The position numbers and the translations under genes were made by a program. Shown piece by piece: positions 28,742 through 35,984 of a DNA stretch of 38,266 nt. This DNA comes from a virus: the IMG/VR virus record IMGVR_UViG_3300020477_000066, positions 1 through 38,266 of that record; one strand, given 5' to 3'. The first letter of the stretch is position 1, and every line of letters begins with the position of its first letter. Under the pieces are notes generated by a model. That model did not search any database. It was not told where the DNA came from and saw only the letters and a list, made by a program, of their open reading frames with translations.

Positions 28742-29055
28742 TAGAACACCCAAACCGCGACGGTCACCGTGGCGCCGCTGGCGTTGCGCAGGGTGAGGGT
28801 TTTGTTGTTCCACGCGGTTCTACTGATCCGCGCATCGAGCCCATCGATGTCCGTCAGCATCCAGCCTTTCGGCTGACGGCCCAGCCCGTGGTAGATGGCT
28901 TTGATGGCGGTGGCTCCAATTTCCACGCCGGTAATCTGCCGCCCGTTCTGCAGAAACGACACCTGCCTCTGCTGCCGTTGCTGGCTGCTGGATTGATCAC
29001 GCAACGACTCAGACACACGGTCTGGCTGCTTGGGCATGGCAGTTGTGCGTGCCAT
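28741..29055 (-). CDS. Small tail-associated protein
   Basis: A 104-residue protein starting at ATG 29055 (MARTTAMPKQPDRVSESLRD), directly after the adaptor stop. The N-terminal third is helical and Gln-rich; the rest is a small beta domain with GLGRQPKGWMLTDIDGLDAR and TLTLRNASGATVTVAVWVF, a pattern seen in many small phage virion proteins between adaptor and nozzle genes. Probably part of the head-tail junction or tail; no named family is assigned. Confidence 0.6.
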   Translation of the reverse strand: MARTTAMPKQPDRVSESLRDQSSSQQRQQRQVSFLQNGRQITGVEIGATAIKAIYHGLGRQPKGWMLTDIDGLDARISRTAWNNKTLTLRNASGATVTVAVWVF

Positions 29056-29778
29056 CTACCAGTACCAGCTGTTACGGCGCCGGTACCTTCCGCGGCGCCA
29101 CCATCCAGTCTTTCGGGTGTCTTGTACCTTCTGCGGGCGGCCCGCGTCACGCGTGCCTGCCAGGTCGTTCAGCTGCCTGTCGAGGCGCGCGAACACAGCG
29201 GTGAGCGCGGCGGCTTGCTCGAAAGACTCTTCTTTGTTTAGCAAGTCGATGGCTGCGGTGTAGCAGGCCCAATCTTCGAAGCCGTTGAAGCCATCAAACT
29301 TGTCGTTTGGGTTGGTCATCTCGGGCAGCGTCGGCACGTAGCGCAAGATGATCTCATTGCTCGCGCTCTGCGGCTGGGGGCGGATCTCAATTGCGTCCGC
29401 GACAATGCGGTAGGCCCACTGCCACATCTGCCCGCTGGTCAGCGTCTCGAGACGCTTCAGCTCAGCCAGGTCTTTGTAGCCCCACTGCGGAAGCGAGCGG
29501 TAGAAGTTGCCATCGGATGCGATGACCTCGATGCACTGGAAAAAATCGGCCGGCAGGGGGTAGGAAGCCCTGCCGGCCTCGGAGGCGATGGTTTTTTCTG
29601 CTGCGTAAAAGTCGGCGCCACGCTTGAGGACAAGCTTGTTGTAGAGCTGTCGTAGGGAGCGATTGATAGCTCTATCGAGACCCGTGTCATCCACAAACGC
29701 AGACGCCGGTGCGGAGGTTTCCATGTCAGCGAGCTCCCTCGTGCGAGAACGCAATTCTGCGAGCGTAATTGCTGACAA
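29056..29778 (-). CDS. Head-tail adaptor (tail tubular protein A-like)
   Basis: A 240-residue protein starting with TTG 29778 (MSAITLAELRSRTRELADME), preceded by AGGGGG at good spacing. The pattern LDRAINRSLRQLYNKLV, ASYPLPADFFQCIEVIA, YRIVADAIEIRPQPQSASNE, IILRYVPTLPEM and GFEDWACYTAAIDLLNKEES is that of podovirus adaptor proteins (T7 gp11 / P22 gp4-like helical bundle with beta insert). It binds below the portal and starts the short tail. The C terminus is very basic (GWWRRGRYRRRNSWYW). A small hairpin separates it from the capsid genes upstream. Confidence 0.75.
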   Translation of the reverse strand: MSAITLAELRSRTRELADMETSAPASAFVDDTGLDRAINRSLRQLYNKLVLKRGADFYAAEKTIASEAGRASYPLPADFFQCIEVIASDGNFYRSLPQWGYKDLAELKRLETLTSGQMWQWAYRIVADAIEIRPQPQSASNEIILRYVPTLPEMTNPNDKFDGFNGFEDWACYTAAIDLLNKEESFEQAAALTAVFARLDRQLNDLAGTRDAGRPQKVQDTRKTGWWRRGRYRRRNSWYW

Positions 29779-29792
29779 AGAAACCCCCTAAA

Positions 29793-29808
29793 CCTCAGGA
29801 ATCTGAGG
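29793..29808 (-). terminator. Short hairpin between capsid and tail genes
   Basis: CCTCAG and CTGAGG pair across a four-base loop; on the minus strand the stem is followed by a T-containing stretch and the AGGGGG ribosome binding site of the adaptor gene. It covers the stop codon of the 29795 gene. It is more likely a partial attenuator or mRNA processing/stability hairpin than a full terminator. Confidence 0.35.
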
Positions 29809-30187
29809 TCGAGTCGTACATGTTGAGTGTGCAGGTGATGCTGACGTCGTTGGTGTCTGCAGCCGCGCCAGCCGCGTTGTACGTAAGCAACGCGATGACA
29901 TTGACGACACCAGTTCCATCCACGGCGATAGCGTTAACCGTGTGGCCTGCGCCGCCCATGCCGGCCCCAATCGAAGCCGTTACATGCGTCTTGGCGTAGC
30001 GGTTTTTCAGCGTGACATAGATCACGCCGACGCCGATTCGAGCGAGTCCCGCGACGATACCCGCGGGGTCACTCAAACCGTCAGGAGTTCCCACACCATT
30101 GGTCATGAATTGGAGAGAACCAACCGTGTGACCGTTGTGGTGTGTATAGGGGCGGGTGTGCCCCTTGTACCCGTTAAAAGCCGTCAT
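29795..30187 (-). CDS. Capsid-associated beta-rich protein
   Basis: A 130-residue protein starting at ATG 30187 (MTAFNGYKGHTRPYTHHNGH). Beta-rich with glycine turns (ARIGVGVIYVTLKNRYAKTH; VTASIGAGMGGAGHTVNAIA; VNVIALLTYNAAGAAADTND). It follows the 154-residue capsid-linked protein in a four-base overlap and lies downstream of the major capsid gene, where decoration or head-fibre proteins are encoded. Function inferred from position and composition only. Confidence 0.55.
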   Translation of the reverse strand: MTAFNGYKGHTRPYTHHNGHTVGSLQFMTNGVGTPDGLSDPAGIVAGLARIGVGVIYVTLKNRYAKTHVTASIGAGMGGAGHTVNAIAVDGTGVVNVIALLTYNAAGAAADTNDVSITCTLNMYDSTSDS

Positions 30188-30648
30188 CCTAGCAGCTCAT
30201 ATTCCACGATGAGAACGCCGCCGTGCCCTGCGCCTGCGCCAGAGTGAACAATCCGCAAATACAGCGTTTCGCCCGTGTCCAGCGTATCGGTGGGAACGAT
30301 GGTAAAGGGATGCGCTACGCGCGAAGTCAGCGTCACGTTGTCGCCGCCTGTTGCGGTGTCGAAACTGTCGAACGCCGTGATGGCGCCGGCTGCTTGGTCA
30401 CCTTTGCCCAACGTGTAGGTCAGGTAGTTGGCCGCGTGGGCTGCGGTGGTAATTTTCGGCACAATCCGAACCGCAGTCAGTCTCATTGGGGACTGAGCCT
30501 GAAATACGGCGTTGTCTTGGTCTTCACCTGGCGGCCCACCATGGGCGCGGGAGAAATCGCGGTGAATGATCTGACGCGCGTCGGTAGTGTTGTTGGCACT
30601 ACCGATTGCGACCGTGCCCTCGAAGTTTTTTTCTACTGTTCCAGCCAT
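30184..30648 (-). CDS. Putative head decoration protein
   Basis: A 154-residue protein starting at ATG 30648 (MAGTVEKNFEGTVAIGSANN), with a perfect AGGAGG ribosome binding site that overlaps the end of the major capsid gene. Beta-rich (MRLTAVRIVPKITTAAHAAN; NYLTYTLGKGDQAAG; LDTGETLYLRIVHSGAGAGH; GGVLIVEYEL). Position immediately after the capsid gene, small size and strong translation signal suit an abundant capsid decoration protein. No family is named with certainty. Confidence 0.6.
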   Translation of the reverse strand: MAGTVEKNFEGTVAIGSANNTTDARQIIHRDFSRAHGGPPGEDQDNAVFQAQSPMRLTAVRIVPKITTAAHAANYLTYTLGKGDQAAGAITAFDSFDTATGGDNVTLTSRVAHPFTIVPTDTLDTGETLYLRIVHSGAGAGHGGVLIVEYELLG

Positions 30649-30660
30649 TGGTCAATCCTC

Positions 30661-31908
30661 CTAGTTGTCCCAATCGATAAGAACGTTATCGAGGGGCCGT
30701 TTGCACATGAGGTTCCAATACGCCTTGAGCCGGAACTCGATGGCGTCGCTGGCGACCTCTTGGCGGAAGCGGCGCCCGTCCTCCTCGGCGAAGTGGGGCG
30801 CGCCTTTGAGCGAGCTGAGCTTCCAGGCCTTGCGGCTGGTCATCAGACCGTATGCGTAGGGGCAGTTTGGATCACTCATCACGGTGACTGGGCCAGACTC
30901 GCCGGGGAAGACGAAGCCCTGGAAGCCCACGTTGACCTTGCCGCTGCGACCGCGCGAAGACTTCACGCTGACGATGCTGTTCTGGCCGTACCAGGCTTTG
31001 CTCTGGATGCTCTTGCACAACGCTGCGAAGCGGTGGCTGTTCATCCACAAGGTGTCGACGTCGGCGCCGTTGACGCTGGCCTCGGCCTGCGCCTCGAAGA
31101 CGATCTCTTCGATGCTCTTGCCGCCACCATTCATTCGGATCCCCGCAAGACGCGTCGGGAAGACGCTGCGGTCAACACCGAAGAAGTTGTCACCAGGCGT
31201 CGGCACAGCTGCCGGTACCCAGGCGCGCACACCACTGAGCACAGCGGAGCCAGCTGCGGTGTATTCACCCTCTTGTGCCAACGTGTCGGTTGCAGCCGGA
31301 GCTGCCGCACCGTCGAGCAACGTGACCGTCAGCTCACCGCTGCCGGCGTTGTTGGTGTTGATGGCAGTAACCAACATGCGGCCAGGCAGAAGCACGCCAG
31401 CGGCGGTCTTCTTGACCAGCATGTCGCCGACCTCGAAGTGCACGATGTCGTAACGGTTGCTCAGCGTGATGACACCAGCGGCGTATGCGCCCACGGTGCC
31501 GCGGGTGCCGGTGCCATCGCCCCAAACCTGGAAGGCTGTGGTGCGACCAAACGAATACATCGCGGCATCGAGAGCCGTCTTGAGCGCCTCGGCAATGGCT
31601 GCCGGCTTGCCCTTGGACGCCTCGATGACCTCGTTCTCAATCGAGCCGATGAGGTACTGCTTAACGCGGGTTACGTTGAAGCGGGCGTGGCTCGGCGTGC
31701 TTTTGCCTGCCATGGCCACACTGAAGCTCGGGGAGGTGCGAACGCCTCCATAGAGCGGGTTGATTTGCTTGCTGCTGCCGCCGAAGTCGTATTCTTTCGG
31801 GATCCACGCAACAAAGGGGCACTTCTTGTACCAGACTTGTTCAAAGCCGGCAGGATAGAGAACCTTCAACGCATTGTCGAAGGTGGTGGTCGTCATCTGT
31901 GAGGCCAT
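30661..31908 (-). CDS. Major capsid protein
   Basis: A 415-residue protein starting at ATG 31908 (MASQMTTTTFDNALKVLYPA). It has the order of an HK97-fold capsid protein: an N-terminal arm (YKKCPFVAWIPKEYDFGGSS), an early helix (YLIGSIENEVIEASKGKPAA), GRTTAFQVWGDGTGTRGTVG, a glycine-rich beta insertion, NGADVDTLWMNSHRFAALCK and a final AYWNLMCKRPLDNVLIDWDN. A TTG 12 bases upstream is a less likely start. Portal and scaffold genes precede it and decoration-type genes follow. The spine-helix and final block resemble capsid proteins of other podoviruses; assignment rests on pattern, size and gene order. Confidence 0.8.
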   Translation of the reverse strand: MASQMTTTTFDNALKVLYPAGFEQVWYKKCPFVAWIPKEYDFGGSSKQINPLYGGVRTSPSFSVAMAGKSTPSHARFNVTRVKQYLIGSIENEVIEASKGKPAAIAEALKTALDAAMYSFGRTTAFQVWGDGTGTRGTVGAYAAGVITLSNRYDIVHFEVGDMLVKKTAAGVLLPGRMLVTAINTNNAGSGELTVTLLDGAAAPAATDTLAQEGEYTAAGSAVLSGVRAWVPAAVPTPGDNFFGVDRSVFPTRLAGIRMNGGGKSIEEIVFEAQAEASVNGADVDTLWMNSHRFAALCKSIQSKAWYGQNSIVSVKSSRGRSGKVNVGFQGFVFPGESGPVTVMSDPNCPYAYGLMTSRKAWKLSSLKGAPHFAEEDGRRFRQEVASDAIEFRLKAYWNLMCKRPLDNVLIDWDN

Positions 31909-31953
31909 AGCCGCTATCAATCTCCGGGGCGACTATGGCTGCGCGAAGTATGA

Positions 31954-33072
31954 CTATCTGCCGAACCCTCCGGCTATCAGCATCTTGCCGACAGCGTCCA
32001 GGTCGAGTTCATCGTCATGGCCCGCAGACACAACGCCCACATCAGGGGTTGTACGTTGCACTGTCTTTCGCGCCTTTCTTGGCCGACCGTTTTTACGAGC
32101 CGTCTTGCTCGATGGTGACGCATCTTCGCTCAGATGCCCGGCCAATGCCGTGCCCCTAGCATGTATGTTTGCCAATCTTTCGTCAAGAACGTCAAACATC
32201 ACCCCTGGCGGGACTGGATTGCCGGTGCGCTGTGCATAGTCGTATGCACGGCGTACCTCTTCGCCCAGTTCCTTGCGAAATTGCACAGGATTCGCCTTTG
32301 CGAAGGCATCGACGTATTGCCATCGAGACGGGTCCCAGTTCTGGGCATCCTGCACGCCTGGAAGCTTGGCTTCACCGGTTATGACCAGGTCGCCGAGCGC
32401 GGTATCCCAGGCATTCTGCTCTTGTTCGATGCTATGGCGCTGCTGCTCTTTTTGAATGCGCTCATCGCGCTCGAGCTGCATCTTCTCGAGCTTTTCCAGC
32501 CTATCGAGGATCTTGTTCGACACATCGTGCTGCTCGAGGTCGCCGGGGGCGCCGTCGTTGAGCACCCGCTGTTGCACGCGCTCGAACAGCTCTTCTTTTG
32601 ACCAGCCAGCCTTCTCAGCTATCAGGTCGAAGGCCCGGAGCGGGTTGCCGCGCGTCATCTCAACGAGTTCGCGCGCAGCCGCTAGGGTTTTTTCGTGCTC
32701 CTGGCGCTCTCGGTGAAAGGCCTCTTCGCGGTCACGCAGCGAGTTGGACCGGCTACGCCACTCGGCCCACTTCGCGTCGAGCTTTCGGTTCTGCTCGGCG
32801 CGCACATCCACCTCGCGGCGGCGCTTGGGCTTTTCGGGCTCCTCGTCGGGCTCCTCGTCAGGCTCCTGCTCAGCCTCGTCTTCGTCGACCTCGTCTTCGT
32901 CAGCTTCTTCGGCCTCATCAGCCTCTTCGGGCTCATCAACCTCTTCAGCTTCTTCGGCCTCATCAGCCTCTTCGGGCTGCTTGTCGGCGTCTCCTCGAAT
33001 AGCCGCTGCAAATATCTCGCCGGCTTGTTCTAGTGCCTCATGCTCGGGCAGTTGTTCAATCTCTTCGCTCAT
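31954..33072 (-). CDS. Scaffold-like capsid assembly protein
   Basis: A 372-residue protein starting at ATG 33072 (MSEEIEQLPEHEALEQAGEI) in an ATGA overlap with the portal stop. Residues ~35-80 are an extreme acidic tract of repeated EEADEAEEADE-type units, followed by a Lys/Arg patch (EKPKRRREVDVRAEQNRKLD) and a long coiled coil (KLEKMQLERDERIQKEQQRH). The C-terminal end is basic (SSKTARKNGRPRKARKT). Between portal and major capsid this is the scaffold position, and scaffolds share the acidic/coiled-coil layout with a positively charged C-terminal capsid-binding end. A pattern of tandem codons makes the acidic tract prone to length change. Confidence 0.75.
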   Translation of the reverse strand: MSEEIEQLPEHEALEQAGEIFAAAIRGDADKQPEEADEAEEAEEVDEPEEADEAEEADEDEVDEDEAEQEPDEEPDEEPEKPKRRREVDVRAEQNRKLDAKWAEWRSRSNSLRDREEAFHRERQEHEKTLAAARELVEMTRGNPLRAFDLIAEKAGWSKEELFERVQQRVLNDGAPGDLEQHDVSNKILDRLEKLEKMQLERDERIQKEQQRHSIEQEQNAWDTALGDLVITGEAKLPGVQDAQNWDPSRWQYVDAFAKANPVQFRKELGEEVRRAYDYAQRTGNPVPPGVMFDVLDERLANIHARGTALAGHLSEDASPSSKTARKNGRPRKARKTVQRTTPDVGVVSAGHDDELDLDAVGKMLIAGGFGR

Positions 33073-35030
33073 GCAACCATTTCCTCAGGCGGTAGGGGCG
33101 GGGGAGGCATATCAGGGGGCGCGCCGGGGTAGGTTTCGGGCGGTATGCCGGGTGGCACACCGGGTGGCATTTCGGGCGGCATCATGTCGCCGGGCGGCAT
33201 CATGTCGCCGGGTGGCATTTCGGGGCCCATGGGCGGGGCTGCCGGCTCTGCTGGCTTGGCTTCATCGATGAGTGCCTGCACATCGACGAGGAAGTCACGC
33301 AGCAGCTGGATGCGTTCTTCGGGCGCCTCGTCGAGGGTGGCGCGTTGGATGCTGATGACGGTTTCGCGGATAGCGAGTTCGAGGTCCATGTACGTATCAG
33401 GCGCAACGTACTCACCGGTGCGCAGCATGCTGTCGAGCTGCCTGAGAATGAGCTGCCGCGGTGCGGACACGCGTCCTGCGGCCGACTCGAAGTCGGGCAC
33501 ATCGAGCAGCTCATAGAACGTATCGGAGTCGATGTCCTCGCGGTCGCGCATGGACTGGAGCATTTCGATCTTCGCCGCCGGGTTTTCGGGGAAGGCGCTC
33601 GCGGGGAACACGCGCACCCTGTAGTTGTCGGCTTCCAGATCGATTTCGCTCCACTTGATGCGGTTGGTCTGGCCGGTTTGCTTGTTTTCGTAGACCACTT
33701 CGTGATCTGGATCTTCTTGGCTCAGCTGCACCTCGAGGCGCACAATCGCGCTGTACGTATCGATGGCAATACCCTCGAAATCGCGCTCAAAACCGATGAA
33801 ACGACGGCTTTGGACGTCGTTGTACACCTGCAGCGCGCGCCCCGAATCAAGCCCCTTAGGCTTCAGGCTCGTTGCGCTGAGCTGACTGACACCGACAGCT
33901 TCATAGATCTCTTCTTTCAGCTTCTCGCGCCACCGGTAGGCGTCCCCAGTCATCGGCGTGGGCGCATACCAAGCAGGCGGTTGCGGCCCGTCATACTCCA
34001 GCATCGTGCCCACATCATTGACAACGTGGCCCTTTTCGATGTTCGCCGCGCGAGGCACCAAGAAAATCGGACTGCTGCACAAATACCACGCGTCCTGAAG
34101 ACGCTCGCTCAGCTCGTTGTGCTCCGTCTGCAACGGCTCAGCACGCTCAACCAACGAGGCGCCAGCCACACCGCACACCGGCTTGATGGCGCGCACCACA
34201 GCGAACGGCAGCTCGGCGTGGTCATAAGGCTCATCGAGCAACACCGCCTCGTTCACCACCAAGCAGCGACGCCCATCGGTCTCCACCGAGCCGTCCTCCA
34301 GCTCCTTGCCAGGACCCGAGGGCAGCCGAATCGCCTCCCACACCAGCACCACGTCGCGGTACGCGTGCGCGTCGGCCCACCACGCGGCGTTGTCGGGGCT
34401 CGGCGCGCGGTCAATCACATCGGCGTGCTCCGGGTACTGCGCCATCAGCTCCGGCTTGTCGCATATATGTCGAATAAAGTACTCCCGCGGGGGGTCGGTC
34501 ATACCTTGGTCGTCATACACGAGGTGAAACGGCAGAATGCGCCGCAAGCACACCTTGCGGTAGGTGGGGTGGATATACGGATACAGAATCCCAATACCGG
34601 CAATGGCCGAATCGCGGGCAGCCTCAACTGCCTTCGAATAGAAGTCGAGCGAATGGAAAATCGCGTCGCCGTAGTGGGTCATATCGCGGGCGCGTTGCTG
34701 GTCAAACCAGTCGCCATTGATGGTGACCACCATAGGGCGCGGTTTGGTCTGGGTGACCTCGCTGACCACGGTGTCGATGGCATTGGCGATGTGGTTGCCT
34801 TCGAGCCTGCGCCTATTGATCTCATACGCATTGCCGGTCAGGACGCTGTCGTCCCCATACATGCAGTAGTTATCAATCTGGCGCTGTTGCCTTGCCATGC
34901 TGGCGTTGTCGCAGGCTTCAGCTGCGCCCACGACGGCTTGCGCGAGTTCGGAATCCTCGGCAAGCCACCAGCGATGCCGCGCGCTTGGTTGGTCATCGCG
35001 AGGGGGTGGGGGATTGCCGTAGGTCTGCAT
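33069..35030 (-). CDS. Portal protein
   Basis: A 653-residue portal starting at ATG 35030 (MQTYGNPPPPRDDQPSARHR), directly after the preceding stop. Typical portal blocks are visible: NAIDTVVSEVTQTKPRPMVV, HYGDAIFHSLDFYSKAVEAA, HLVYDDQGMTDPPREYFIRH, LVERAEPLQTEHNELSERLQ, the GVSQLSATSLKPKGLDSGRA segment with following QVYNDVQSRRF, and the barrel region rich in helices. Twelve copies would form the DNA gate and bind TerL and the adaptor. The C-terminal ~60 residues are an unusual proline/methionine/glycine tail with PPGDMM repeats. Size fits P22-like or larger podovirus portals. Confidence 0.85.
   Translation of the reverse strand: MQTYGNPPPPRDDQPSARHRWWLAEDSELAQAVVGAAEACDNASMARQQRQIDNYCMYGDDSVLTGNAYEINRRRLEGNHIANAIDTVVSEVTQTKPRPMVVTINGDWFDQQRARDMTHYGDAIFHSLDFYSKAVEAARDSAIAGIGILYPYIHPTYRKVCLRRILPFHLVYDDQGMTDPPREYFIRHICDKPELMAQYPEHADVIDRAPSPDNAAWWADAHAYRDVVLVWEAIRLPSGPGKELEDGSVETDGRRCLVVNEAVLLDEPYDHAELPFAVVRAIKPVCGVAGASLVERAEPLQTEHNELSERLQDAWYLCSSPIFLVPRAANIEKGHVVNDVGTMLEYDGPQPPAWYAPTPMTGDAYRWREKLKEEIYEAVGVSQLSATSLKPKGLDSGRALQVYNDVQSRRFIGFERDFEGIAIDTYSAIVRLEVQLSQEDPDHEVVYENKQTGQTNRIKWSEIDLEADNYRVRVFPASAFPENPAAKIEMLQSMRDREDIDSDTFYELLDVPDFESAAGRVSAPRQLILRQLDSMLRTGEYVAPDTYMDLELAIRETVISIQRATLDEAPEERIQLLRDFLVDVQALIDEAKPAEPAAPPMGPEMPPGDMMPPGDMMPPEMPPGVPPGIPPETYPGAPPDMPPPPLPPEEMVA
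33180..33215. repeat. 18-bp tandem repeat in the portal tail
   Basis: Two near-identical 18-bp units beginning CATCATGTCGCCGGG (one base different) encode tandem PPGDMM units in the C-terminal tail of the portal. Related GGTGGCAT and GGCGGCAT units flank them, so the whole Pro/Met/Gly tail probably grew by slippage. Confidence 0.85.
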
Positions 35031-35402
35031 CTAGTCCTCGATGATCAGATATTCAATATCAACCGCTGCGATGTTTGCCTGCGCCGAAAGCGAGAACGTC
35101 GACTCGAAGCGAATGGTCTGCAGCTCGCCCGGCTTCAGCCGCGTGATAGCTGCGCCGCTGGCGCCATCCATCAGTCGCACGTAGTTGCTGGCGTCCCGGT
35201 TGATGAACATGCAATAGCCACCGAGCGCGATGTCGCCCAGGTCGATGGCCTCGATAACCGTCCCAATGTTCTGCCGGTTGTGAATGAAGCGGCTTCCGGT
35301 GACGGTCACATTGATAGACTGCGCGTTCGCATCAGGAAACTCGACGGTCGTGCCGCCCTTCGCGAAGCTCGCTTTGGTCTGGAGATTCAGCTCGTCTGCC
35401 AT
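35031..35402 (-). CDS. Small beta-sandwich virion protein
   Basis: A 123-residue protein starting at ATG 35402 (MADELNLQTKASFAKGGTTV), with GGGA upstream; longer frames start in poorly conserved-looking sequence. Beta-rich: SINVTVTGSRFIHNRQNIG, VIEAIDLGDIALGGYCMFIN, RDASNYVRLMDGASGAAITR, LKPGELQTIRF and AAVDIEYLIIED. This pattern occurs in small structural proteins of diverse phages, possibly fibre- or collar-associated. It lies between the terminase genes and portal. Confidence 0.6.
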   Translation of the reverse strand: MADELNLQTKASFAKGGTTVEFPDANAQSINVTVTGSRFIHNRQNIGTVIEAIDLGDIALGGYCMFINRDASNYVRLMDGASGAAITRLKPGELQTIRFESTFSLSAQANIAAVDIEYLIIED

Positions 35403-35403
35403 G

Positions 35404-35667
35404 CTATCGTCCCTTGCGTCGTCGCTTGCCGCTAGCCGACTGCAGGGGCCTGACCTGCGCAACCGGCTTATCTAATTGGTACCACGCGACGATATGCAAT
35501 GGATAGGCGGTCGTTTCCGATACCCACACCGCCCCGTTGTCAATGCGCAACATAGAAGTGTAGTCATCGCGGCCTGGGGTGGATGTTTGCAGTCCGGCGA
35601 CGGGGTGTTTCTGATCACCATCCGGTCGCGGCACAAATCCAGTAAAAACAACGCGTTTGAGATTCAT
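35404..35667 (-). CDS. Hypothetical small protein
   Basis: An 87-residue protein starting at ATG 35667 (MNLKRVVFTGFVPRPDGDQK), overlapping the preceding gene by four bases. A beta-rich core (MLRIDNGAVWVSETTAYPLH; HIVAWYQLDKPVAQVRP) is followed by a very basic end (SASGKRRRKGR). No family recognised. Its neighbours suggest a virion or packaging accessory. Confidence 0.55.
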   Translation of the reverse strand: MNLKRVVFTGFVPRPDGDQKHPVAGLQTSTPGRDDYTSMLRIDNGAVWVSETTAYPLHIVAWYQLDKPVAQVRPLQSASGKRRRKGR

Positions 35668-35984
35668 TCGCCGACTCCGACGCCGCGCTTCTTGGCGGCA
35701 ATGTTGACAGGTTTGATGCGGCTATGGCGGAAGCGGACGTCATCATCCTTGCTGCGCCAGTGTTTGTCTGCGGTGGTGTTTTCTGCGGAGGCAAACTCCA
35801 TGAGACCGCGTTCGAGCGCGGTGACGCTCTGGTGCTGTCGCGGAGCAGCTGGCTCATAGCGTGACAATTCGATGCTGAGCCCTGCCCATGTCAGCCGCGT
35901 TACTCCTTTGGCGCGGCAGAGGTCAATCACTGAAGCGAGACTTTCTAACTCGCCCCACGGTACGCCATTTTCGTTTTTTGCCAT
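35664..35984 (-). CDS. Small protein overlapping the end of terL
   Basis: A 106-residue protein starting at ATG 35984 (MAKNENGVPWGELESLASVI), with AAGGGAG at good spacing; the start lies 62 bases inside the large terminase gene in another frame. The first part is a helix plus beta hairpin (DLCRAKGVTRLTWAGLSIEL), a pattern seen in small proteins between terminase and portal genes. The rest is charged. Function unknown. Confidence 0.6.
   Translation of the reverse strand: MAKNENGVPWGELESLASVIDLCRAKGVTRLTWAGLSIELSRYEPAAPRQHQSVTALERGLMEFASAENTTADKHWRSKDDDVRFRHSRIKPVNIAAKKRGVGVGE

Noticed and set aside
30223-31902. 559-codon plus-strand frame antisense to the major capsid gene
   Set aside because: Shadow of the capsid and decoration genes; no coherent protein features.
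33345-35435. Very long (696-codon) plus-strand frame antisense to the portal
   Set aside because: A mirror effect of codon bias in the portal gene; composition is His/Arg/Val-rich, with no start signal, and the portal itself is clear.
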